A stretch of 64,000 nt of DNA, taken from the NCBI GenBank assembly GCA_902779395.1, contig CACZBK010000001.1:62001-126000 (forward strand), in the 5' to 3' direction. The position numbers were made by a program, and so were the translations under genes. Below the pieces are notes generated by a model, which made no database searches, was not told the DNA's origin, and saw only the letters and a list, made by a program, of their open reading frames with translations. Shown here one piece after another: positions 53,515 to 63,361 of this stretch. The stretch is from an uncultured Lachnospiraceae bacterium (lineage in GTDB: Bacteria; Bacillota; Clostridia; Lachnospirales; Lachnospiraceae). Position 1 is the stretch's first letter, and the number at the start of each line of letters is the position of its first letter.

Positions 53515-56316
53515 TTATTCCTCTCCCAGTTTGAGGGCCTTTGCAACATTCATCCTGAAGGTCATAAGTGTCAGTACCAGGAAGCATATTACCATCATCA
53601 CAGCTATTACAGCCATCAGACGCACAAGATCCGAACTGTCGGTGATAAGCTCCATAGGCAGAAGCTGTGTAGCCGATGCGTAAACCTTCTGCAATATCGG
53701 CACAAAAAGCCGCGATGTAAGCTTGCCTATACCGAAACCTGCAAGTATCGAAAGTCCTCCGCAGAATATCTGCTCTAAGAACAGCATGTGGAAGACCTCT
53801 CCTTTATGGAAGCCGGATGCACGCAGTACACCGAATACCAGCTCCCTTTCTTTTAAAGCCATGATCCAGTAGATCAGATATCCCACGCCGCACAATATCA
53901 GCGTGACCACAAAGCCCAGGGTCAGCACCCCGTTGGTACCCTGTAAAAGGGGATCGGTCTGTGCTTCTTCCAGATCTTCATTCCTGTTAACGTAAGTGGT
54001 CAGACGCAGCTCATTCGCCTCTTTCCACTCATATATCTGCTCTGAGGTAGCGCCTTCTTTAAGCTGTGCCATAACCTCATAAGGAACTTCACCCAGCTTA
54101 TTCTTCACATACTCAAAATGTGCCACTATCATATAGTTTGGTTCGGTAGACATCTTTCCGTCGGGCTGCTGCTGTGTTATCTCGGAAGCGTACCCCGGCC
54201 AGTAATCAAAGAAATCTATGATCACTCCGTTTGCCACGCCGCCGTTCTCACGCTTGTAGGTAACACTGTCGCCCTGCTTAAAGCCCAGCTTGTCCCGGAA
54301 ATTGGAAGATACCAGAAGTCCGTTCTCAACCACTGCCAGCTCGTTTAACAATTCGTAATATGCCTTACCGTTAAGGCGCTTATCAACCCAGGTGATACTG
54401 CCGTATTCCTTCGTATTGATACCCAGGAGATTTACCATCAGGCTTCCGTTGCTGCCTCCCTGCATCTCGATATTCTTTAATCGGTATACCTTTGTGTAGG
54501 AATCTATAAACGGAGCAGTCACGTATTTGCCCGCATCCGGCTCAATGTATACACCGGTGCGCGCGCCGTTACGGTCCACGACCTCAGTCCACACTTCCTT
54601 CATGCGCAGATCACAGCCATCGGTATAATCCGTATTGCGGATAGTATTCTCTACTATGGTACGTGCTACGGTTGAATGATACATACCCAGCGATACCGTC
54701 ATGATAAGGAAGAGCATTATCAGCTGCTGCTTGCGTCCGTTCTTTACATTTTCCATAAATGCTATGAACGGAGCAGGACGCCAGAAATATTTTCCTATAG
54801 TATATATAAGCTTGAGTAAAAGAGGCTGCAGACGAAGGAACAGAAGTCCCAGACCCACGATCATAAGTGATGACGACAGATACAGAAGCGGATCCATAGC
54901 CTGGTTATTGAGCACATTCTCCGTCATATCGGCGGAACTGCGCTGGAAGCTGTAATATCCGTAACCGGAGACAGCTATGCATACGATATCCAGGTAAAGC
55001 ACTTCCCAGAAACGCTTCTTATTAAGAGCCTTCTGCTGCTTTAAGTTGACGATGGATACGCGGCTGTGCTTAATGGCGGGAAGGGTAAGACATAACAGAC
55101 CGATCCCTGCTGCCGCGAACATATAAACAAGGGAGCGCTGATCAAAGCTTACATCAAGCTGCTCCGAAAGATCAAAGATAAGGAAATTCCTGGTCGAACC
55201 AAGAAGTCTGGCCAGGAGCATTCCCAGCGGTACGCCGCCTGCAATGCCCAGAGCACTTAAGAAAAGTCCCTGATACAGATAAAGCATGAATATCTGGAAA
55301 CGTGAGCTGCCACGGCTCTTGATAACGGAGATCTCGTTACGCTCCATCTCGTACATCTGTCCGGATATCATCAGAAGGAAAGCAGCCAGCATGATAAGTA
55401 CGGGTATCTGCAGGATGGTGAGCGTTGCACTGATACGCGAATGCTTGTTGTTATAATCGCTTAAGACCGTAAGTATCGGCGGCTCGTCGATAACATTGCG
55501 GTACGAACCGGTATGTGCATAATAATCGACCTTCTTCTGAAGTTCTTCCGCATCCGTTGCTTTTATGTCGTCGTACTCAAACATAGCGGTATAATGACAT
55601 ACGAGCGAAAATTTCACCGATTTCTCACCCAGGAAGCAGTTTCTGAACAGCTCGGGATTCATCAGACACAGATCATCAAATTCCGTCTCTTTATCATTCC
55701 AGTACAGATCACCGGCGGACTTAGGCTGGAAAACACCCACTATCTTATAACGCATGGGTTTGCCTTCAAAAGTCCTGATAGCCTTAAACACCATGTTCTC
55801 GTCAACCAGATAGCCCTGCTTTGTCATGCATTTCTGGCTTATGACCACCTCGATGGCTCCGTCATCCGAAAGGCCACTCTCCGAATACATGCGGCCGTTT
55901 ACTATATCGATATGATCCTCGAGATTGCTCTTAAAGCCCAGACGGGCATTAAGGTCATTCGCATCATTACGCTGAAGTTCAGAATTTACGGCACCGCCCG
56001 TGATCGAATACAGATAGATGGTATCCCTTTCCTTAACTCCCAGATCCGAGTAAAGAGTAGGGATGAATTTTTCCATATTTGTGATGGTCTTTCCGTCTTT
56101 TTCCTTCTTAGTGGAAACCTGAAGAGAAAACTGCGCAGGCCATACACCCTGTGATGAGAGATAATGATCAAACTCGTCATGAAGCATACGGTTGTAAGCT
56201 GCAGACTGATACAGCGGAAAACTCACTGCCGTAGCCACAAGCAAAATACAGCCCAGCAGCAGGCTCAGATTCATCCATTTCTTATGCCACATTTTCTGCA
56301 GCATTATTCCCAGCAT
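53515..56316 (-). CDS. FtsX-domain ABC permease (MacB-like), large
   Basis: A 933-residue permease: one N-terminal membrane helix, an extracytoplasmic domain of about 260 residues, then a helix group (about 300-430), a further pair (about 440-530), a second large extracytoplasmic domain (about 530-790) and a final set of three helices (about 800-930). Two FtsX modules are thus fused in one chain. The SD overlaps the adaptor gene (13-base overlap). Exports or extracts a substrate not visible here. Confidence 0.88.
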   Translation of the reverse strand: MLGIMLQKMWHKKWMNLSLLLGCILLVATAVSFPLYQSAAYNRMLHDEFDHYLSSQGVWPAQFSLQVSTKKEKDGKTITNMEKFIPTLYSDLGVKERDTIYLYSITGGAVNSELQRNDANDLNARLGFKSNLEDHIDIVNGRMYSESGLSDDGAIEVVISQKCMTKQGYLVDENMVFKAIRTFEGKPMRYKIVGVFQPKSAGDLYWNDKETEFDDLCLMNPELFRNCFLGEKSVKFSLVCHYTAMFEYDDIKATDAEELQKKVDYYAHTGSYRNVIDEPPILTVLSDYNNKHSRISATLTILQIPVLIMLAAFLLMISGQMYEMERNEISVIKSRGSSRFQIFMLYLYQGLFLSALGIAGGVPLGMLLARLLGSTRNFLIFDLSEQLDVSFDQRSLVYMFAAAGIGLLCLTLPAIKHSRVSIVNLKQQKALNKKRFWEVLYLDIVCIAVSGYGYYSFQRSSADMTENVLNNQAMDPLLYLSSSLMIVGLGLLFLRLQPLLLKLIYTIGKYFWRPAPFIAFMENVKNGRKQQLIMLFLIMTVSLGMYHSTVARTIVENTIRNTDYTDGCDLRMKEVWTEVVDRNGARTGVYIEPDAGKYVTAPFIDSYTKVYRLKNIEMQGGSNGSLMVNLLGINTKEYGSITWVDKRLNGKAYYELLNELAVVENGLLVSSNFRDKLGFKQGDSVTYKRENGGVANGVIIDFFDYWPGYASEITQQQPDGKMSTEPNYMIVAHFEYVKNKLGEVPYEVMAQLKEGATSEQIYEWKEANELRLTTYVNRNEDLEEAQTDPLLQGTNGVLTLGFVVTLILCGVGYLIYWIMALKERELVFGVLRASGFHKGEVFHMLFLEQIFCGGLSILAGFGIGKLTSRLFVPILQKVYASATQLLPMELITDSSDLVRLMAVIAVMMVICFLVLTLMTFRMNVAKALKLGEE

Positions 56317-58451
56317 ATCTTAGTCCCTTCCGTAAGGCCGGTTACGACCCAGTAATTATCGGAATCCGCTCCGCCCGACACAAAGGCCTGCTGGCGTCTT
56401 GCTCCGTTATCCTCTACTACGGTAACATAGGTGGTACGGTTCACTTCCTTAACCGCCTTCTTAGGTACCAGCAGTACATTATCAACATTTCTGAGCTGAG
56501 CCTTAACATTGACACGGCTCAAGCTCCACCAGCCTTCATTATTACGGCTGCTGCCCGCTATCTCTGCTGCCACTTCAAGGGGCAGTTTAACAACAGCCTG
56601 TCCAGACTGCAGGCTCTTATCCAGTAATTTAAGATTAACGGTAGCAACCTCGCATTCCACGCTCTTCTGCGCACCGCTTTCATCCTGATAGGATATTTCC
56701 ACGGTGGTGCCGTAGGTAAGCTTGCCGTCGGCATCCTCCACCATAACAAAGCATGACTGATCGTCTGCCAGTCTGCCTATGGAACTGTTGTATGCCCAGA
56801 TCTCACCGGCTTCCATGTTGTTTATCTCGGTGATAACACCGTCATATGCAGCACGGATCTCTCTTGTAGCCGCATCATTTTTAAGTTTGCCCAGATACTC
56901 CTGCTTATCTTCAAGCTGCTTATTCAGGCTCTTGATCTGATACTTGTTTTCTTTTTCACCCTCTTTGGTATACCATGCGATCTGCTCATTAAGACGCTGG
57001 ATCTCACGCTCCGTACGCTCTATCTCTACGGGATCGGATACGACATGGACTTTAACAAGAACCTCTCCCGCCTGCACCTGCTGATACTGTTTAACACATA
57101 CCTCATCCAGATATACGGTACCGTATTGAACAGGGTTGACTACAGGCTTGGCGCTTGGATAATAAAGGAATCCTGTCGCGGAAAAATCCGAATGCACCGC
57201 ACCGGTCTTAAGGACTGCTTCGTTTGCCCCTCCGGGTATCTTATACTCTGCTTTGACCATATCGCCTGCATTCAGTCCGGAAAGGATCTCAGTATACTGC
57301 CCGTCCGATATGCCGCAGACTACAGGCTGCTCGCTGTATGTATTACCGTCGAAAAGGTAAACATAATAATCATCACCTTCTCTTAATAAACAGTCGGTCG
57401 GAACTGCCAGAACACCGGTCCTGTGCTCCTTTTCGAGAACGATCGTTGCAAAGTCACCGAACTCTATTATATCCCCGGGATCTTCTATACTGAATATCCC
57501 GTATACCTTTCCATTCTTTTCTTCCAGGCGTTCATACTCCTCGGAACTTAACGGCTCATATTGTACTTCAAAGCGTTCCCCGTCAACCAGCGCATATACA
57601 TCACTGGCTTTGTTGATATCGGAATTGCTGATATAATCACATCTTAACTGCTTTACAGAAGTATCTCCCAGAGCCATGCTGATGGTGTTTTCCCTGATCC
57701 AGTCACCGGCACGGTAAAAATCACTGTAGTTGCCACGGTCCACATAGCCCAGTGCTACGACCGTACCATCTCTCCCGGCTAAAAGCATCTTGTTGTTTTT
57801 TTCTCTCTGAAGCTCGGAAAGGATCTGCTGCTGTCTGGCTATATCAAGCGCATAAAGCTCCTCGCTCTCTTTATTCTGCTGCTTCACCCGTCTTAAATTG
57901 AGCTCTGCCATGGTCGGTCCGTAAAACTCTATAAAATGTTTTGCAGTCCACGCATCATATATCGGAGAATCTTCTTCAGGCTCGGCCTTTAGCAGATCTT
58001 CAAGCTGTCTTTGGCCTTCCCAGTAACTGTCTTCGGTCTTTTTCAGATTATCTGCCCTCTGTTCAAGATCATCTGCATGGTTACTCTCCATATTTATGAT
58101 GTTCTTATTCTGATCTTCTATCCTCTGATCCAGATCACCGGTATCTCCGCTGATCAGAACATCACCCTTCTTTACTTCCTCTCCCGGGGTCTTTTCATAC
58201 GCCATGAATGTCATGCTGGTATCCATAACACACTCCGAAAGAGCCGGAGTACACACAGCACCCGTCACCTTATAATCATAGATGTCCCTGTATTCTGCAG
58301 CCACACAGCTCTGGGCTACGCTCACAGGATCCAGCAGGACTATCTCTTCTTCCGGCACTTCAGTGGTATCTTTGCCGCACGCAGAGCTCATGAGCACCGG
58401 TATCAGTGAAAGAGTAAGTATTCCTTTTTTCAGCAGCCCTTTCCTTTTCAT
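56304..58451 (-). CDS. Lipoprotein membrane-fusion adaptor, double-length
   Basis: A 715-residue lipoprotein (lipobox SSAC, Cys25) with two tandem adaptor modules. The first (about 45-420) has coiled helices near 115-215 and the beta-barrel region GDFATIVLEKE... The second (about 425-700) begins again with a coiled helical pair (460-535) and a YDGVITEINNMEAGE lipoyl-like turn. Two adaptor modules in one chain are unusual; most HlyD/MacA proteins have one. Overlaps the second adaptor gene by 4 bases. Confidence 0.8.
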   Translation of the reverse strand: MKRKGLLKKGILTLSLIPVLMSSACGKDTTEVPEEEIVLLDPVSVAQSCVAAEYRDIYDYKVTGAVCTPALSECVMDTSMTFMAYEKTPGEEVKKGDVLISGDTGDLDQRIEDQNKNIINMESNHADDLEQRADNLKKTEDSYWEGQRQLEDLLKAEPEEDSPIYDAWTAKHFIEFYGPTMAELNLRRVKQQNKESEELYALDIARQQQILSELQREKNNKMLLAGRDGTVVALGYVDRGNYSDFYRAGDWIRENTISMALGDTSVKQLRCDYISNSDINKASDVYALVDGERFEVQYEPLSSEEYERLEEKNGKVYGIFSIEDPGDIIEFGDFATIVLEKEHRTGVLAVPTDCLLREGDDYYVYLFDGNTYSEQPVVCGISDGQYTEILSGLNAGDMVKAEYKIPGGANEAVLKTGAVHSDFSATGFLYYPSAKPVVNPVQYGTVYLDEVCVKQYQQVQAGEVLVKVHVVSDPVEIERTEREIQRLNEQIAWYTKEGEKENKYQIKSLNKQLEDKQEYLGKLKNDAATREIRAAYDGVITEINNMEAGEIWAYNSSIGRLADDQSCFVMVEDADGKLTYGTTVEISYQDESGAQKSVECEVATVNLKLLDKSLQSGQAVVKLPLEVAAEIAGSSRNNEGWWSLSRVNVKAQLRNVDNVLLVPKKAVKEVNRTTYVTVVEDNGARRQQAFVSGGADSDNYWVVTGLTEGTKICWE

Positions 58452-59563
58452 CCTCTTCTGATCACCTTATCACCTTCATTAAGGCCGTCTAAGATCTCCG
58501 TGACTCCGTCACCGTGCAGTCCGACGGTTACCCAGATCACATCCCGAAGCCCCTCTTCGGTGACCACATAAACATAATTCTTATCACCGGCATTACGTAT
58601 ACATTCATTAGGCAGATAAAGGGCATTCTCTTTCCTGGCCGTAACCACCGTGATATCTCCCTTATCGTCCACTTCCAATGCTTCGGTATTATCCCCTTTA
58701 AGTATCGAGAAATACTGCTTTTCTCCCCATTTATCCTTATCACGGGGAACAAGCTCGTAATCACCTCTTCCGTTACCGAACATGACCTTCATGTAGTAAC
58801 TGTCTTCATTCAGATATGATATCATATCTTCCTTTTGTGACTCAAAGTATCCCTCCTGATCATCAACTACAGTCATGATACATTTTTCAACATTACTGGT
58901 AGTACCTATCAGACCTTTTTCAACCTTGCTGACTTTTCCGTCAAACTGCGCATATACACGGCTCTGGGAAAGCTGTGTCTGCAGATTTGCGAGTTTCTTT
59001 TTATCAAATTCTATCGAATCACGGTAACTGTTGCGTCTCTGCTCATTCTGATCCTTCATGCGCTGAATATCGGTATCATAATCCTCTTTATCTTCTTCGG
59101 TACGCTTACTCATATATGCAAGACTGTTATAACGGCTCTCAATATCCAGTTCCTCATCAGTATCGATATAAGAAAGCTGAAGCTCATTACGCTGTATACG
59201 ATACTGGAGCTCATCTATCTGATCTTCGATATTCCCAATAGCAAGCTCGGCAAGAAGGTCTCCTTTTTTAACAACGTCGCCTTCCTGCACACAGATCTTA
59301 CGTATCTGCTTGCCGCTTACAGGAAAATATACTTCCTGCTCCGCATTTTTCCGATAATAACAGGGTATTGAGACTGTCTCCTCAAGAGTTCCGCGCATAA
59401 CCTCGGTCAGACTGTATTCTGCCGCCTCATCACCGTTCTCGAGAACCAGCGGCGGAGCTTCTTCGGGTTTATTCTCACAGCCGCCCGCAAGCGAAAAAAG
59501 CCCCAGCGAAAACAGAAGAGCTGCTACCCTGATCATATGAATTTTAGACACATCACTGCCCAT
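58448..59563 (-). CDS. Lipoprotein membrane-fusion adaptor (MacA/HlyD-like)
   Basis: A 371-residue lipoprotein (lipobox LAGGC). Lipoyl half motif VQEGDVVKKGDLLAEL near 90, coiled helices (about 110-200), second lipoyl half AQFDGKVSKVEKGLIG, beta-barrel, and an end GLNEGDKVIRRG. First gene of the export operon: adaptor, double adaptor, permease, two ATPases. With no outer membrane expected, the adaptors probably span the cell wall. Confidence 0.88.
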   Translation of the reverse strand: MGSDVSKIHMIRVAALLFSLGLFSLAGGCENKPEEAPPLVLENGDEAAEYSLTEVMRGTLEETVSIPCYYRKNAEQEVYFPVSGKQIRKICVQEGDVVKKGDLLAELAIGNIEDQIDELQYRIQRNELQLSYIDTDEELDIESRYNSLAYMSKRTEEDKEDYDTDIQRMKDQNEQRRNSYRDSIEFDKKKLANLQTQLSQSRVYAQFDGKVSKVEKGLIGTTSNVEKCIMTVVDDQEGYFESQKEDMISYLNEDSYYMKVMFGNGRGDYELVPRDKDKWGEKQYFSILKGDNTEALEVDDKGDITVVTARKENALYLPNECIRNAGDKNYVYVVTEEGLRDVIWVTVGLHGDGVTEILDGLNEGDKVIRRG

Positions 59564-59651
59564 AACTTGCTCATTTTATCATAAGATTTTCACAAATACA
59601 ATGTTGTTTTGCGCTTATACTTCTCACATTTTGCTCAATAAAGATGACATA

Positions 59652-59682
59652 AAAAGAGGCGCATCTTTCGATACGCCTCTTC
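59652..59682 (-). terminator. Terminator of the sugar-import operon
   Basis: Stem aagaggcg/cgcctctt followed by T-run on the minus strand, about 30 bases after the solute-binding-protein stop. Confidence 0.85.
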
Positions 59683-59712
59683 GGATTTTACTGCTGGTGC
59701 AGATACTGTTAA

Positions 59713-61257
59713 TTAGTTATTAGCAGCGTCTACATATGCCTGCCAGGAATCAACGATAGCATCAACTGCCTCAGAAACCTTAGCATCACCATTGATGTTC
59801 CAGATCAGATCGGGACCTGTCTGAAGATCGGGGATCATGCCGCCGTAGGTAACGAAGCCGTGTGCGGGATCGCTCATCATAGGAAGGGTTTCGTCAAGTG
59901 CTCTCTGATCAAAGATACCGGAACGTGCACGTGATACGATGCTGTTCTCTTCCTCGATCTCCGGGGGAACCTCGAACCATACATCATATGCGAATGCGAT
60001 GTTCCAAGCCTGCTCAGGTGTGTAGCAAGCAGGGATAACAGCGGGGTTGTTGCTCCATCTGTTGGTAAGCTGCTTGTCAGCCTTGTCAGGACCATAAGGC
60101 ATCATTACGAAACCGGCATCGAAGCTGATGTCTGCAAGGAAGTTACCGGGAGTACCTGCATACTCCTGCTCAAGCAGGAATACGGCATCACCGTTCTTCC
60201 AGGAATCCTTGTAGTAATCCCAAGGAGCGGGCTCGCCGTCTACATCGGGATCTTTATGACGATACTCTTTGATCATACGGTTTGCAAACTCAAGACCGTT
60301 GATAGTAGCTGCGTCCTTAACTCTAAGAACATAACCGCTGTTATCGCGACCTACAAGCTCACCACCGTTAGAGAAGATGATCTCCTCAACAGCACCACCG
60401 GTGTTAGCAGTCCAACCTGCAACATCAACAGTACCATCGTTATCGGTATCACGCTGAACATCCTTCATGATGCTTTCCCAAGCATCCCATGTCCACTGGC
60501 CGTTCTTCTGCAGATCATAGATCTCATCAGCGGTATGTCCGCCATCCTCAAGGAGCTTCTTGTTAAAGTATACACCATCACGAGGCTCGGAAATGCTTCC
60601 GTAGAATGCATAGATGCCACCCTTGTAGGTGTACTGCTCATGGCAGAGGTTCTGCTGATACTTCTTGTCGCTGAAATCAAGGCAATCAAGAGTAGACAGA
60701 TCATACATTTCGTTATTTCTCATAGCTGCGGTGGTAGTAGCATCATCACGCAGTGTGAAGATAACGTTTTCGCACTTCTCAGGGGTACCTGCTTCGTATT
60801 CGAACTCAAGCGGGCCGCCGCCGGTAGTTACATAGTTAACGAAATCATTGATACACTGACCCCAGTCAGCACCACCTACCTGGCGAAGCTTGAAGTTATA
60901 CTTCTCCTGAGCCCACTCACGGTACTCACGGATCTCTGCCTCGTAGCTTGAAAGGCTGTCAGGATCTGCATGCATGATATCGGTCTCTGCATTTGAGAAC
61001 CAGTCACGGATGATGATCTCCATACCGCCCAGATCGATAGGGCTGCCATCAGCCTTGGTACGTACGGTATAAGGCTCTACATCCTCTTCAGGGGTATCCG
61101 GGGTATCCGGGGTTTCCGGAGCCGGAGTGTCCGGGGTATCCGGGGTAGTAACCGGGGTATCCGGAGTAGCGGGCGTATCGCCGCCGCCGTTGGTACAAGC
61201 TGCCATGTTGAATGCCATTACAGCAGCGAGAGCAACAGGTACAAATTTCCTTTTCAT
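59713..61257 (-). CDS. Sugar ABC transporter substrate-binding lipoprotein (family 1)
   Basis: A 514-residue lipoprotein (lipobox MAAC). A linker of (D)TPDTP-like repeats (about 27-60) tethers an ABC solute-binding domain with the family-1 pattern EYREWAQEKYN..., NKKLLEDGGHTADEIYDLQKNG and WTANTGG. It captures an oligosaccharide for the two permeases upstream. No ATPase lies in the window, so a shared MsmK-type ATPase is likely. Confidence 0.9.
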   Translation of the reverse strand: MKRKFVPVALAAVMAFNMAACTNGGGDTPATPDTPVTTPDTPDTPAPETPDTPDTPEEDVEPYTVRTKADGSPIDLGGMEIIIRDWFSNAETDIMHADPDSLSSYEAEIREYREWAQEKYNFKLRQVGGADWGQCINDFVNYVTTGGGPLEFEYEAGTPEKCENVIFTLRDDATTTAAMRNNEMYDLSTLDCLDFSDKKYQQNLCHEQYTYKGGIYAFYGSISEPRDGVYFNKKLLEDGGHTADEIYDLQKNGQWTWDAWESIMKDVQRDTDNDGTVDVAGWTANTGGAVEEIIFSNGGELVGRDNSGYVLRVKDAATINGLEFANRMIKEYRHKDPDVDGEPAPWDYYKDSWKNGDAVFLLEQEYAGTPGNFLADISFDAGFVMMPYGPDKADKQLTNRWSNNPAVIPACYTPEQAWNIAFAYDVWFEVPPEIEEENSIVSRARSGIFDQRALDETLPMMSDPAHGFVTYGGMIPDLQTGPDLIWNINGDAKVSEAVDAIVDSWQAYVDAANN

Positions 61258-61342
61258 ACTTCTCTTCCCTCCATTTTTAATAGGTTTGTGTTTACTTAAT
61301 CCGTAAGGGACTACCCCTCCCGGTAGTAACTAATGTAATGTA

Positions 61343-61400
61343 ATATTATCGCAGTCCTGCGCAAAAATCAATATCTTATTCAAACTTTGTTCAAAGTTTG
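61343..61400 (-). promoter_or_regulatory. Promoter and palindromic operator of the solute-binding protein gene
   Basis: Minus strand: TTGATT (61366-61371), 17-bp spacer, TAATAT (61343-61348). A perfect palindrome caaactttg-tt-caaagtttg lies upstream at 61381-61400, a likely activator or LacI-type operator. Gives this gene extra expression over the permeases. Confidence 0.65.
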
Positions 61401-61408
61401 TTCATTTT

Positions 61409-62407
61409 TTACATCTTGATACCGCTGGATGCAATACTCTCAACAAATTTACGCTGTGCAAACAGGTAGAGGATGATCAGCGGGCCTACAACCAACAGGG
61501 TCGCGGTAGAAAGAATACAGTTTGAATATGCGATGGAAACTGCAACTTTCTCACCTGTGATACGGCTGATATAAACACCCAGTGAATCAACTATACTTGA
61601 AATACTGGTACTTACCAGACGACGTCCGCCAAGGAACATTCCCGAATAGAAACCATCAGTCCACTGCCATACGAAGGAGAACAGGAAGCAGGAAGTAATG
61701 ATGGGCGTTGCTTCGGGAAGCATTATTGTATAGAAGGTTTTGAACATACCACAGCCATCCACGTATGCTGCCTCTTCCATATCATTAGGGATGTTACGGA
61801 AGAACTGTCTGATCATATAAATATACAGACCATCCTTAAGTCCCATACATCCGGCACAAAGCATATAATAAGGAATAATGGAACCACGCAGGTTAAGCGC
61901 TTCGCCCCTTATCGCCTGGAAGATACCGAAGATATCAAAGAAACGGAATCTCAGGAAGAGGGATGTTGATATAACCTGAGGCGGTATAACTATGATAAGC
62001 ATAACGAATGCAAACCACAGTTTCTTAAGAGGAAACTTAAAGCGTGCAAATCCGTAACCTACCAGAGTACACATTGCTATCTGCAAAAGCGATGTGGTAA
62101 GTGAAATGATAAGGGAGTTAACAAAACCAACCTTATAATTCATGACATCTGCAGCTATCTTATAATTATCCATCGTAAAATGGAGCGGTATCGAAATAAC
62201 CACGGGATCAAACAGATCCTCTTCGGTCATAAGGCTGACAGATATTTTATTAAGTATAGGCTGCAGGATCAGGAAACACAGACCAAAGAGCAGGATGAAA
62301 CGGCAGATGCTCACACTGATCTGGGTAACTTTCTTTTTTAACAGATATCCGCCGGATTTTCTGTTCCTGTCCCAGAAGGTATCCTTATTGATATTAACAT
62401 TAATCAC
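61409..62407 (-). CDS. Carbohydrate ABC transporter permease (MalG type)
   Basis: A 332-residue protein with six membrane helices and the EAA loop EEAAYVDGCGMFKTFYTIMLP that contacts the ATPase. Pairs with the permease at 62400; the genes overlap by 8 bases. N-terminal extension of about 30 residues. Confidence 0.93.
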   Translation of the reverse strand: MINVNINKDTFWDRNRKSGGYLLKKKVTQISVSICRFILLFGLCFLILQPILNKISVSLMTEEDLFDPVVISIPLHFTMDNYKIAADVMNYKVGFVNSLIISLTTSLLQIAMCTLVGYGFARFKFPLKKLWFAFVMLIIVIPPQVISTSLFLRFRFFDIFGIFQAIRGEALNLRGSIIPYYMLCAGCMGLKDGLYIYMIRQFFRNIPNDMEEAAYVDGCGMFKTFYTIMLPEATPIITSCFLFSFVWQWTDGFYSGMFLGGRRLVSTSISSIVDSLGVYISRITGEKVAVSIAYSNCILSTATLLVVGPLIILYLFAQRKFVESIASSGIKM

Positions 62408-63332
62408 TGTAATATACCCCCTTTGAGATAGCTAACGAAGTGATTCCGACGAAGGCGATAACGACCAGGAAATATATCCATGTCATGGCCGAAGCCGTGC
62501 CGTAATCCTGTTTCTGGACCATAACGGTCTGGATCTTATCAATAACCTGGTTATCGGAACGCATACAGAAGTCCACTACCGTATACACCCAGTTAACCAG
62601 GAAAAGTGAACTGATCATGGGGAAGGTAACCTTCCAGAGACTCTCCCATGCGGTACAGCCCTCTATCTGAGCTGCTTCATACATACTTCCGGGTATGGTC
62701 TGAAGACCGGAAAGGAAGATGATTATCTGGATACCGCTTGCAAGAGCAACATCATAAATGTTATTGATAACTTCGAAAACCTGCTCAAATGCTCTGCCTC
62801 CGATACCGGTGGTACGAAGGATGGTCTGCAGTCCCGCTGTGATGCTCACTTCCGAAGTTGTACTTTCAACTGTCTGCTGAAGCTGGGCTATCAGCTGGTT
62901 ATTTGATTCCAGGCCAAGCATAACACCTGATGAAAGGATAACCGGAAGGAAGAACACCGCACGTACCAGCGCACGTCCCTGGAACTTCTGGTTAAGGATA
63001 AGCGATACAAAAAAGCTGAATACTATGATCGCGCAGGAATATACCACCATTCGCAGCAGCTCCTCTGTCAGCAGTCTGACATAATCGGGATCCACACGGA
63101 AAGCAAAGAGGTAATTCGCTGTTCCGGTATAGGTCATTTTGAACAGCCCGGCACCCAGCTCAACCGTGGTAAAACTCATGTAGAGTGACTGCAGGAAAGG
63201 TCTGAGCATAAAGATCAGAAAGCCCAGGATAAACGGCAGGCAGAATAAATATCCCGCTCTTGCCTTTCTCTTTTCAAGACCTACCAGCCTCTTTTTCTTG
63301 TTCTTTTCTTCCATTTGTACTTTCATGTTCAA
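62400..63332 (-). CDS. Carbohydrate ABC transporter permease (MalF type)
   Basis: A 310-residue protein with six membrane helices, basic N-terminus, and the EAA loop YEAAQIEGCTAWESLWKVTFP. A periplasmic-side insert (about 145-180) follows helix 3. First permease of the CUT1 importer, downstream of the DUF5696 gene by 30 bases. Confidence 0.93.
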   Translation of the reverse strand: MNMKVQMEEKNKKKRLVGLEKRKARAGYLFCLPFILGFLIFMLRPFLQSLYMSFTTVELGAGLFKMTYTGTANYLFAFRVDPDYVRLLTEELLRMVVYSCAIIVFSFFVSLILNQKFQGRALVRAVFFLPVILSSGVMLGLESNNQLIAQLQQTVESTTSEVSITAGLQTILRTTGIGGRAFEQVFEVINNIYDVALASGIQIIIFLSGLQTIPGSMYEAAQIEGCTAWESLWKVTFPMISSLFLVNWVYTVVDFCMRSDNQVIDKIQTVMVQKQDYGTASAMTWIYFLVVIAFVGITSLAISKGVYYSD

Positions 63333-63361
63333 AGCCTCTCTTATACGATATACTGTTTCTT

